A DNA stretch of 64,000 nt from Youhaiella tibetensis. GTDB lineage: Bacteria; Pseudomonadota; Alphaproteobacteria; Rhizobiales; Devosiaceae. The notes under the pieces are model-generated. The model was not told the DNA's origin and made no database searches. It saw only the letters and a program-made list of their open reading frames with translations. Position numbers and translations under genes: made by a program. Shown piece by piece: positions 56,877-64,000 of this stretch (position 1 is its first letter; the number at the start of each line of letters is the position of its first letter). The DNA lies in the NCBI RefSeq assembly GCF_008000755.1, contig NZ_CP041690.1:3349260-3413259 (forward strand), in the 5' to 3' direction.

Positions 56877-57232
56877 CTAAAGGTTAGCAATCCGCAGCAG
56901 GGTATCGGCATGGCAGGGGCCATCCAGCGAGCACCAGCAGGCCAGGTTCCTGCCCGCCAGGTCGGCGCGAACGGCGTCTGGTGTTGGCGCTCGCCCGGCG
57001 ACAGCGCCGGCTCGATCGTTCCCTCCAGCCACTGCCGGTGCAACTCTACCGCCTTGGCGCGGGCCGCAGCCGCGTCCAGCCCGAACCGCGCCTGCATGTC
57101 CGGGACCGAAAACGGGTTGCCCCATCGACTGGGCCGTCCCACCACCCGCGCCGGAAGACCATTGATACGCGCGGATTCCGCCTGAAGATCGAAGCCCCTG
57201 CGGCGGGAAAGCACCATGCGCTGCGGCATCAT
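56877..57232 (-). pseudogene. DUF4326 protein gene, frameshifted
   Basis: The N-terminal half (MVLSRRRGFDLQ; RINGLPARVVGRPSRWGNPF) and the C-terminal half (DLAGRNLACWCSLDGPCHAD) of one DUF4326 protein lie in two different - strand frames. The switch falls at about 56985-57000, in the stretch coding ALSPGERQ in one frame and APTPDAVRADL in the other. Intact relatives run NGLPA...WGNPF...NLACWC as one frame, so this is a frameshift mutation or a sequencing error. The start overlaps the TGA of the TRIC gene (ATGA). DUF4326 function is unknown; the CWC...CHAD end suggests metal binding. Confidence 0.75.
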
Positions 57233-57879
57233 CGAGGATCGCGCTCATAGCTGAACTTGGGGATCTCGACATTATAGACGATTGCGACCACGCGGAGCGT
57301 CATGCCCACCGCGATGCCCGAGATCAGGGCGACGTCGTAGCTCATGCCGAGAACGGTAGCCCCGTAATAGACCCCGCCGGCGATGATCGAGACGATGGCA
57401 TAAAGCTGGCCGGTGAAGACCAGCGGCACGTCGTTGCACAGGATATCGCGCAGGATGCCGCCGACGATGCCCGTGATCATGCCCGAAATGATGACAATGA
57501 TCGGATGCAGCCCCATCGAAATAGCCACATCGCACCCGATCGTCGAAAAGATCACCAGCCCCAGCGCGTCGAGCAGCAGGAACGTCCAGCGCAGGTGATG
57601 CATGAAGCGGGACAGCATCACCGTTGCCAGCGCCGCTATGCAGACGACGACGAGCAGATGGGGAGCGGCAACCCAGGAGAGCGGATAGTGTCCTAGTATG
57701 ACGTCGCGCGTGCCGCCGCCTCCCAGCGCCGTCGCACAGGCCAGCACGCACACGCCGAAGAGATCCATGTTGCGACGCCCCGCCGCCAGCGCCGCCGAAG
57801 CGGCCTGGGCCACGATGGCGACGTAGAACGCCACGTTAAAGAGGAGCGTTGAGGTCTGGTAGACGAGAATGGCAGGCAT
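57229..57879 (-). CDS. Trimeric intracellular cation (TRIC/YadS-like) channel family protein
   Basis: 216 residues, seven hydrophobic helices in two repeated units, the UPF0126/TRIC plan. Each repeat has the Gly-rich motif: FGVCVLACATALGGGGTRDV in the first, ISGMITGIVGGILRDILCND in the second. Bacterial TRIC proteins conduct K+ or other monovalent ions. A perfect 13-bp inverted repeat covers the ATG, and AAGG abuts it without spacing, so initiation is unusual. It follows thuK by 68 bp on the same strand. Confidence 0.9.
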   Translation of the reverse strand: MPAILVYQTSTLLFNVAFYVAIVAQAASAALAAGRRNMDLFGVCVLACATALGGGGTRDVILGHYPLSWVAAPHLLVVVCIAALATVMLSRFMHHLRWTFLLLDALGLVIFSTIGCDVAISMGLHPIIVIISGMITGIVGGILRDILCNDVPLVFTGQLYAIVSIIAGGVYYGATVLGMSYDVALISGIAVGMTLRVVAIVYNVEIPKFSYERDPR

Positions 57880-57909
57880 CCTTCGGCGCTTGGCTGGCCG
57901 AAGGATGCC
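57875..57909 (-). promoter_or_regulatory. Perfect 13-bp inverted repeat over the TRIC start codon
   Basis: GGCATCCTTCGGC and GCCGAAGGATGCC are exact complements with a 9-nt loop. In the - strand RNA the 3' arm contains the ATG of the channel gene and its only SD-like bases. It also lies 38 bp beyond the thuK stop, so it could end thu transcripts; no T-run follows. Confidence 0.7.
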
Positions 57910-57947
57910 ATTGTCGGGGTTAAGAACCGGTCAGCGCCTGGCTCGGG

Positions 57948-58958
57948 TCAGGCCGCCATCGGCCGGCCCTGGGCGTCGAACCGGTAGACCTGGTCTCCCA
58001 TCGGCGAAATCGAAAGCGTCTCGCCGGGCTGATGCCGCGTCGTGCCTTCCTGGCGAACGATCAGCGGCTCCTTGGAGCCGATATCGACATAGACGTAGCT
58101 GTCCGAACCCAGGTTTTCCGAGTGGACGACCTGCCCATTCCAGATGCCGTCCTTGTTCTCCTTGATGACGAGATGTTCGGAGCGCACGCCCAGCGTGTGC
58201 GCCTTGAACGCGTCGGCGAACTGGCCATTGAGGAAGTTCATCTTGGGCGAACCGATGAAGCCGGCCACGAACAGCGATTGCGGACGTTCGTAGAGCTCGA
58301 GCGGCGTGCCCACCTGCTCGATGATGCCGTCGCGCAGCACGCAGATACGGTCGGCCAGCGTCATTGCCTCCACCTGATCGTGCGTCACGTAGATCATGGT
58401 GGTCTTGCCCATGTCATGGTGCAGCTTGGCGATCTCGAGACGCGTTGCGACGCGCAGCGCCGCATCGAGATTGGAAAGCGGTTCATCGAACAGGAACACT
58501 TTCGGGTCGCGCACGATGGCGCGCCCGATGGCGACGCGCTGGCGCTGGCCACCCGAAAGCTGCTTGGGCAGGCGATCGAGGTAAGGCGTGATCTGGAGCA
58601 TCTCGGCCGCTGCCTCGACGCGCTTGCGGATCTGCTCCTTGCTGCCCTTGGCCAGTTGCATGCCGAAGGCCATGTTGTCGTAGACCGTCATGTGCGGATA
58701 GAGCGCATAGCTCTGGAACACCATGGCGATGCCGCGCTTGGAGGGCGTGAGGCCGTTGACCACCTGCCCGTCAAAGCTCAGCGTGCCCGACGTGATGTCT
58801 TCCAGGCCCGCAATGAGGCGCAGGAGCGTGGACTTGCCGCAACCGGACGGGCCGACGAAAACCATGAACTCGCCCGAGTGAATCTCGAGGTTCACACCCT
58901 TGATGACTTCGACCGTGCCGAAGGACTTGCGGATATCTTTGAGCTGCAGTTCAGCCAT
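57948..58958 (-). CDS. thuK: ThuK, sugar ABC transporter ATP-binding protein (MalK/UgpC family)
   Basis: 336 residues: GPSGCGKST, LSGGQRQRVAIGRAI, VFLFDEPLSNLDAAL, MIYVTHDQVEAMTLADR, then a MalK-type C-terminal regulatory region (ERPQSLFVAGFIGSPKMNF; GVRSEHL). Order thuE-F-G-K with a divergent LacI regulator matches the Sinorhizobium trehalose/maltose/sucrose importer. Five bp separate it from thuG. Confidence 0.88.
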   Translation of the reverse strand: MAELQLKDIRKSFGTVEVIKGVNLEIHSGEFMVFVGPSGCGKSTLLRLIAGLEDITSGTLSFDGQVVNGLTPSKRGIAMVFQSYALYPHMTVYDNMAFGMQLAKGSKEQIRKRVEAAAEMLQITPYLDRLPKQLSGGQRQRVAIGRAIVRDPKVFLFDEPLSNLDAALRVATRLEIAKLHHDMGKTTMIYVTHDQVEAMTLADRICVLRDGIIEQVGTPLELYERPQSLFVAGFIGSPKMNFLNGQFADAFKAHTLGVRSEHLVIKENKDGIWNGQVVHSENLGSDSYVYVDIGSKEPLIVRQEGTTRHQPGETLSISPMGDQVYRFDAQGRPMAA

Positions 58959-58963
58959 TATTC

Positions 58964-59808
<845 letters not shown>

Positions 59809-59809
<1 letters not shown>

Positions 59810-60798
59810 CAGCGGTCTCCCCCGTCGAAGCGCACGCGGCCGAGCCAGATATAGAGCACGGTCATGATCGCGATGAGCAGGAACAGCAGCGTCGATTGCG
59901 CCGAGCCATAGGCGAACTTGTCGAACTCGATGAGGTTCTCGCGCGCCACCACAGACATGGTCTTGGTCTGTGAGCTGTTGGGCGTGAGCACGTAGATGAG
60001 ATCGAAGATGCGCATGGCGTCGAGCAGGCGGAAGATGATGGCCACCATCAGCGCCGGCCGCACCAGCGGCAGGGTGATGCGGAAGAACTGCTTGACCGGA
60101 TGTACGCCGTCGATTTCGGCAGCTTCGTAGATATCCTTGGGGATCATCTGCAGGCCGGCCAGGATCAGCAGCGCCATGAAGGGCGTGGTCTTCCAGATAT
60201 CGACCATGAGCACCGCGGTCATGGCGGTATCCGCATTTGCGGTCCAGGCGATCTTCTGGGAGATCAGGCCCATGCGCAGGAACAGATCATTGAGAATGCC
60301 GAACTGGTCGTTGAGCATCCAGCCCCACATGCGGGCCGAAACGATGGTCGGGATGGCCCAGGGAATGAGGATGGCGGCGCGCACCAGGCCGCGCCCGACG
60401 AAATTGGCATTGAGCACCAGGGCCACGATCATGCCCAGGATGGCTTCGAGCGTCACGGAGATGACGGCGAACCGCACCGTGTTCCAGACAGCGTTCCACC
60501 AGACCGGGTCGACGAGCGTCCCCGAGAATATGGTCTTGCCACTCTTGAGGGTGGTCCAGGACAGGTAGTTCCTGAACCCGACCCACTCGGCCCCGTAGAG
60601 GTTCGTAAGCGATGCGTTCGTCAGCGAGAAGTAGATGGTCCGCAAAAGCGGCCAGCCCGCGACGATGAGCAGCGCCACCAGCATTGGCACCAGGAAGAAC
60701 ATCGCCGAGCGCACGCGCTGGGTCAGTAGTTCCGACTTGATCTGAATATGCGGCGTGGCGATCGCCCCCGCAGCCGGCTCCATGCTTTCGGTGGTCAT
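59809..60798 (-). CDS. thuF: ThuF, sugar ABC transporter permease (MalF type)
   Basis: 329 residues: a roughly 30-residue cytoplasmic start, helices such as AMFFLVPMLVALLIVAGWPL and AVISVTLEAILGMIVALVL, EAA loop YEAAEIDGVHPVKQFFRITL. It lacks the long second periplasmic loop of enteric MalF, as usual for rhizobial sugar importers. Confidence 0.88.
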
Positions 60799-60836
60799 GC
60801 GACGGTACCGCTCCCTTGGAACTAGACGAATGCTGA

Positions 60837-60868
60837 GGGCGCGACCGGCACGGATGCCGTTCGCGCCC
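60837..60868 (-). promoter_or_regulatory. Intercistronic stem-loop after thuE
   Basis: GGGCGCGA/TCGCGCCC and CGGCA/TGCCG pair with a single mismatch and a 4-nt loop: a 14-bp-long hairpin, 20 bp after thuE. No T-run on the - strand. Confidence 0.7.
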
Positions 60869-60888
60869 GGGTGCTAGAGCCGTAGGAC

Positions 60889-62154
60889 TTACCAGCCGGC
60901 ACCCTTGAGTTCGGTCAGCTTGGCCTCGAGGTTGTCGAGGTTGTCCTGAGCGGAACCGTTACCCGAGAGGGTGTCGTGGACAGCCGACCAGAACAGCGAA
61001 GACACTTCGTTGTACTTGACCTTGGTCGGAGCGGACGGACGCGGCACGGCGTTCTGGAATACATTCTTCCAGTTCGGGATGATCGGCTGTGCGGCGGCGA
61101 TGTCCTTGTCGTCGTAGAGCGAGATGATCGTGGGCAGGTTGGACTGCTTGATCGCGCGCTCCTTCTGGACTTCGGGCGAGGCCAGGAACAGGGCCAGCTT
61201 GATGGCTTCGTCCGGGGCCTTGGAGTACTTGGAAACGGCAACGTTCCAGCCGCCGAGCGTCGCAGCCGACTGGTCGCCTTCCTTGGCGACCGGGAGCGTG
61301 GTCACGTCGAACAGGCCCTTGACCTTGCTGTCGTCGCCATTGCCGAGCTGGTAGGCATAGGGCCAGTTACGCATGAACACGGCATTGCCGAGCTGCCAGA
61401 CGCCGCGGCTTTCCTCTTCCTGGTAGGCGAGCACGCCTTCCGGAGAAATGGTGCCGACCCAGCCCTTGGCACGCTCGAGAGCGGCAACGGCTTCGGGGTT
61501 GTTGATCGAGATGTCGCCATTGGCTTCCACGATCTGGCCGCCACCCGAGGACTTGACCCACTCCAGGGCATTACAGGTCAGGCCTTCATAGGCATTGCCC
61601 TGGAACACATAGCCCCACATGTCCTTGTTGCCGGCTTCGCGTTCCTTGTCCTGGATGAACTTGGCCGTCTCGGCCATCTCGTCCCAGGTCTTGGGAACCG
61701 GCTTGTTGTATTTTTCCAGCAGGTCCTTGCGGTAGTAGAGCGCCGGAGCGTCGGTGAAAGCCGGCAGCGCGACGAGCTTGCCGTTCACCGTCTGCGACTC
61801 GATGATCGAGGGGAAGTGCTGGCTGACGACGTCCTTGGCGGCGTCGGTCAGGTCCAGGAACTGGTCAGCGAGCTGGGGAGCCCAGATCACGTCGGTCTGG
61901 TAGACGTCGATGTCGGTGTTGCCGGCGGCGAGCCACAGGCGGTACTGGCCGAACTGGTCGGTGGTCGAAGACGGCATCGGCACGACGGTGACCTTGTTGC
62001 CGGTCTCCTTCTCGAACACGTCGAGCTGGCTGCGCAGGAACGCCAGGCCGTTGCCCGTGTCACCCGACACGATGGCGAGGTCGGCGGCCGAGGCGGCGGT
62101 GGCCAGGAGCGTGACACCCGTGAGCAGTCCCGCGAGCAATGCATTGAATTTCAT
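60889..62154 (-). CDS. thuE: ThuE, sugar ABC transporter binding protein
   Basis: 421 residues; GGGAGGA precedes MKFNALLAGLLTGVTLLATA, a signal ending SAA. Family-1 sugar-binding fold: DLAIVSGDTGNGLAFLRSQL, YQTDVIWAPQLADQFLDLTD, VALPAFTDAPALYYRKDLL, GYVFQGNAYEGLTCNALEWV. These agree with ThuE-type trehalose/maltose binders; sucrose or other alpha-glucosides are possible. The operator CAAAGCGCTTTG lies 134 bp before the ATG. An upstream open extension is leader, not protein. Confidence 0.88.
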   Translation of the reverse strand: MKFNALLAGLLTGVTLLATAASAADLAIVSGDTGNGLAFLRSQLDVFEKETGNKVTVVPMPSSTTDQFGQYRLWLAAGNTDIDVYQTDVIWAPQLADQFLDLTDAAKDVVSQHFPSIIESQTVNGKLVALPAFTDAPALYYRKDLLEKYNKPVPKTWDEMAETAKFIQDKEREAGNKDMWGYVFQGNAYEGLTCNALEWVKSSGGGQIVEANGDISINNPEAVAALERAKGWVGTISPEGVLAYQEEESRGVWQLGNAVFMRNWPYAYQLGNGDDSKVKGLFDVTTLPVAKEGDQSAATLGGWNVAVSKYSKAPDEAIKLALFLASPEVQKERAIKQSNLPTIISLYDDKDIAAAQPIIPNWKNVFQNAVPRPSAPTKVKYNEVSSLFWSAVHDTLSGNGSAQDNLDNLEAKLTELKGAGW

Positions 62155-62287
62155 ACTGTCCTCCCAAAGGAACCCTTTGACCAAGCGGGAGGCAAGCACA
62201 GGCGTACGCGCACCACTGGTGCTGACCGTCGCAACTCCCCTCCCTGAAAAGCCCTCTGAACTCGCGGTTGATCCGCAGATATTCTCC

Positions 62288-62299
62288 CAAAGCGCTTTG
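62288..62299. promoter_or_regulatory. LacI-type operator of thuE (probable ThuR site)
   Basis: CAAAGCGCTTTG, a perfect 12-bp palindrome identical to the core of the thuA operator at 9527-9544. It overlaps the expected thuE transcription start, which suits repression. Confidence 0.8.
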
Positions 62300-62490
62300 A
62301 ACAAAAAGTTGTCAGAGCCACAAATCGCTGTCAAGCGTGATAATTATTTCGAATGACCGTCCGTGCCGGGGCAGAATGGATTTCGTTGCAACATCAAAGG
62401 CCTACGCACGTCTTGTACGCGCGCGCGAGAAACGAGACCGTTAATGGCCTGAGGTACGATAGCCAAGCGGCGGAACGCTTGCGGAAAAAT

Positions 62491-62506
62491 TTGAAATCGC
62501 TTTGAA
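62491..62506. promoter_or_regulatory. Weak LacI-type operator before thuR
   Basis: TTGAAATCGCTTTGAA matches the thu operator core at 10 of 12 positions; 120 bp before the thuR ATG. Probable autoregulatory site. Confidence 0.5.
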
Positions 62507-62625
62507 TGCGGCCATTTCGAACGAGGGGACGCAATGGCTGGTGAAAAGCGGGCGCCTGCCTTAAAGCAGCGTCGCGGGCAGGTTGCGAGTCACGGGACTG
62601 GCCGCCTGACCAAGGACGAAGCCCA

Positions 62626-63648
62626 ATGAAACTCAAGGAACTAGCGGCCGAACTCGGGCTGTCCCAGACCACGGTGAGCCGGGCGCTGAACGGCTATCCC
62701 GAGGTCAACGAGGCCACCCGGCAACGCGTGAGCGAGGCTGCACAGCGGCTTGGCTACCGCGCCAATGTCAGCGCGCGGCGCCTGGCGACAGGACGCGCCG
62801 GCGCAATTGGACTGGTGCTCCCCACCGAAGGCAACGTGCAGTTCGGCCCGCATACCAACGAATACCTCTCGGGCGTCGCCGGCCGGCTGGCGCGTGACGA
62901 GATCGACATCCTGCTCTCCCCGCTCGAGACAGATGATGAAATCCCTGCCTTCAAGCGCCTGATTTCGAGCAAGCGCGTCGATGCGCTGATCGTCGGCTCG
63001 CCCACGCTCGCCGATCCGCGCGTCAAGTTCCTCACCGAGATCGGTTTCCCCTTCGTGCTGCACGGTCGCACCGAGGTCGATAAGCCGCATGCCTGGCTCG
63101 ATATCGACAATGGCGGCGCCTTCTTCCGCGCCACTTCGCATCTGCTCGACCTTGGACATCGGCGCATCGCCATGATCAACGGGCCCGCCGGCATGACCTT
63201 CGCCGAGCACCGCGAAAAAGGCTATCGCGACGCCATGCTGGCCCGGGGCGTGACGCCCGATCCGCGCTTCATCGCCAACGGCCAGTTCACCGATGAAACC
63301 GGCTTCCGCTTCGCCCAGTCCTTCCTCGAGCAGAACCCTCGCCCCACCGCCATTCTCGCCGGCTCGATGATGACGGCCCTGGGTGTCTTCCGCGCCATCC
63401 GCGCGGCGGGGCTGACGCTGGGCCAGGACGTCTCGATGATCGCGCACGACGATGTGTTTCCCTATCTCAACGCGGACAACATGGTGCCCTCGATGTCGAC
63501 GACGCGCTCGTCGATCCGCGCGGCCGGCAACCGCATCGCCGAACTCGTGCTTCAGGTTCTCGCGGGCAAGCCGGTGGAACAGGTGCACGAATTGTGGCCC
63601 GTCGAACTGGTGCTGCGAGAGAGCACGGGGCCGGCGCCGCGCGATTAG
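62626..63648 (+). CDS. thuR: LacI-family regulator, probable ThuR
   Basis: 340 residues. The N-terminal HTH and hinge (LKELAAELGLSQTTVSRALN; LGYRANVSARRLATGRAGAI) precede a periplasmic-binding-like sensor (GSPTLADPRVKFLTEIG; PTAILAGSMMTALGVFRAI). Divergent from thuEFGK, with LacI-type operators before thuE, before itself and before the distant thuAB. It should repress all three without sugar. AglR of rhizobia is a close relative, so alpha-glucosides in general may be the inducer. Confidence 0.88.
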   Translation: MKLKELAAELGLSQTTVSRALNGYPEVNEATRQRVSEAAQRLGYRANVSARRLATGRAGAIGLVLPTEGNVQFGPHTNEYLSGVAGRLARDEIDILLSPLETDDEIPAFKRLISSKRVDALIVGSPTLADPRVKFLTEIGFPFVLHGRTEVDKPHAWLDIDNGGAFFRATSHLLDLGHRRIAMINGPAGMTFAEHREKGYRDAMLARGVTPDPRFIANGQFTDETGFRFAQSFLEQNPRPTAILAGSMMTALGVFRAIRAAGLTLGQDVSMIAHDDVFPYLNADNMVPSMSTTRSSIRAAGNRIAELVLQVLAGKPVEQVHELWPVELVLRESTGPAPRD

Positions 63649-63664
63649 AGGTCAGCGACCGTCC

Positions 63665-64000
63665 TCAGGCCTGGGCGAGAATATTGCGCGCCCGCGTCAC
63701 GATGGGCGCGTCGATCATCTTTCCGTCGAGCGCGAAGGCGCCTTCACCGTTGGCCTCGACCGCCTCGATGACGCGACGCGCCCAGGCGACCTGCTCATCG
63801 GAGGGCATGAATGCGCCGTTCAACACCGGAACGACCGAAGGGTGCACGCACGACGCGCCATCGAACCCATGCATCCTGGCCTCGCGCGCCGCTGCTGCGA
63901 CGCCATCGAGATCGCTGTAGTTCGTCGTGCTGCCCAGCGTGCCGAGCGACAGGCGCCCCTCGGCCTTGGCCGCCAGATGGATCATGAGCTTCGGCAGGCG
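63665..64000 (-). CDS. CitE/HpcH-HpaI family CoA-ester lyase (truncated by the window end)
   Basis: 112 C-terminal residues are present; the gene begins beyond base 64000. The stretch GFDGASCVHPSVVPVLNGAF followed by SDEQVAWARRVIEA is the conserved end of citrate-lyase-beta-like/L-malyl-CoA lyase proteins, with GxxCIHPxQ as the usual form of the motif. They cleave malyl- or citramalyl-CoA or hydrolyse the CoA ester. Which one cannot be told from this fragment. It converges with thuR, 16 bp apart. Confidence 0.85.
   Translation of the reverse strand, partial: RLPKLMIHLAAKAEGRLSLGTLGSTTNYSDLDGVAAAAREARMHGFDGASCVHPSVVPVLNGAFMPSDEQVAWARRVIEAVEANGEGAFALDGKMIDAPIVTRARNILAQA

Larger units (their letters stand above)
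62155..62625. promoter_or_regulatory. thuE / thuR divergent control region
   Basis: 471 bp without a gene. It contains the perfect operator at 62288-62299, a weaker one at 62491-62506, and on the - strand TTGACA (62334-62329), a good -35 whose start point would fall next to the operator. The long thuE leader (about 130 nt) shows no known RNA motif. Confidence 0.6.

Noticed and set aside
62394-62672. A 92-codon - strand frame in the thuE-thuR region
   Set aside because: It overlaps the thuR start, has no ribosome site or family match, and covers the operator region.

Overview
This window looks like chromosome of a high-GC, free-living alphaproteobacterium of the order Hyphomicrobiales, probably Devosia or a close relative. 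That placement is inference: it rests on the complete EcfG/NepR/PhyR general-stress module, the rhizobial-type ChvE/Ggu and Thu sugar systems, an HWE-family kinase and a DivK-like receiver, not on any marker gene. No rRNA, tRNA, CRISPR array, insertion sequence or phage gene was recognised. The content is mostly ABC importers, periplasmic and redox proteins, and signalling proteins.

Layout. 1-15.6 kb: the 3' end of a deaminase gene, two overlapping tiny membrane-protein genes, an exported intradiol-dioxygenase-like protein, an RhlE helicase, a molybdopterin oxidoreductase with its cytochrome b partner, a ThuA-like protein, a divergent ArsR/SRPBCC pair around a perfect palindrome, the thuA-thuB operon, a four-gene imelysin/di-heme/imelysin/DUF1513 cluster and an exported esterase. 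16-25.4 kb: an ABC importer of unknown substrate, a mercaptopyruvate sulfurtransferase and an RND efflux pair. 25.5-30.6 kb: chvE-gguA-gguB with a divergent GntR regulator. 30.6-37.6 kb: a polyamine-type ABC operon ending in gamma-aminobutyraldehyde dehydrogenase, syntenic with E. coli ydcSTUV-patD, beside a LysR gene. 37.7-46.9 kb: a stress island with phyR, nepR-ecfG, an HWE kinase, a degenerate receiver, a Crp/Fnr regulator, a lipid kinase and several small membrane proteins. 47-50.2 kb: a polar amino acid ABC operon. 50.3-56.8 kb: a GGDEF-EAL protein, an alpha-oxoamine synthase, a single-domain receiver and a six-helix hybrid kinase. 56.9-63.6 kb: a frameshifted DUF4326 gene, a TRIC-type channel, the thuKGFE operon and its divergent LacI regulator. 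The window ends inside a CitE-like lyase gene.

How the parts work together. (1) Five perfect EcfG promoters (GGAAC, 16-17 nt, CGTT) precede phyR, the HWE kinase and three small membrane-protein units, so much of 38.5-46 kb reads as one stress regulon clustered round its regulators. (2) The trehalose-type thu system is split: thuR-thuEFGK at 58-63.6 kb and thuAB at 7.6-9.4 kb, about 49 kb apart, joined by the same LacI-type operator CAAAGCGCTTTG. (3) The synthase, receiver and hybrid-kinase genes at 53.2-56.8 kb have the gene content of alpha-hydroxyketone quorum-sensing loci (cqsA/cqsS, lqsA/lqsS/lqsR). This is the best candidate for an undescribed system here. (4) Four of the five complete ABC importers carry a strong stem-loop just after the binding-protein gene, a likely device for making more binding protein than transporter.
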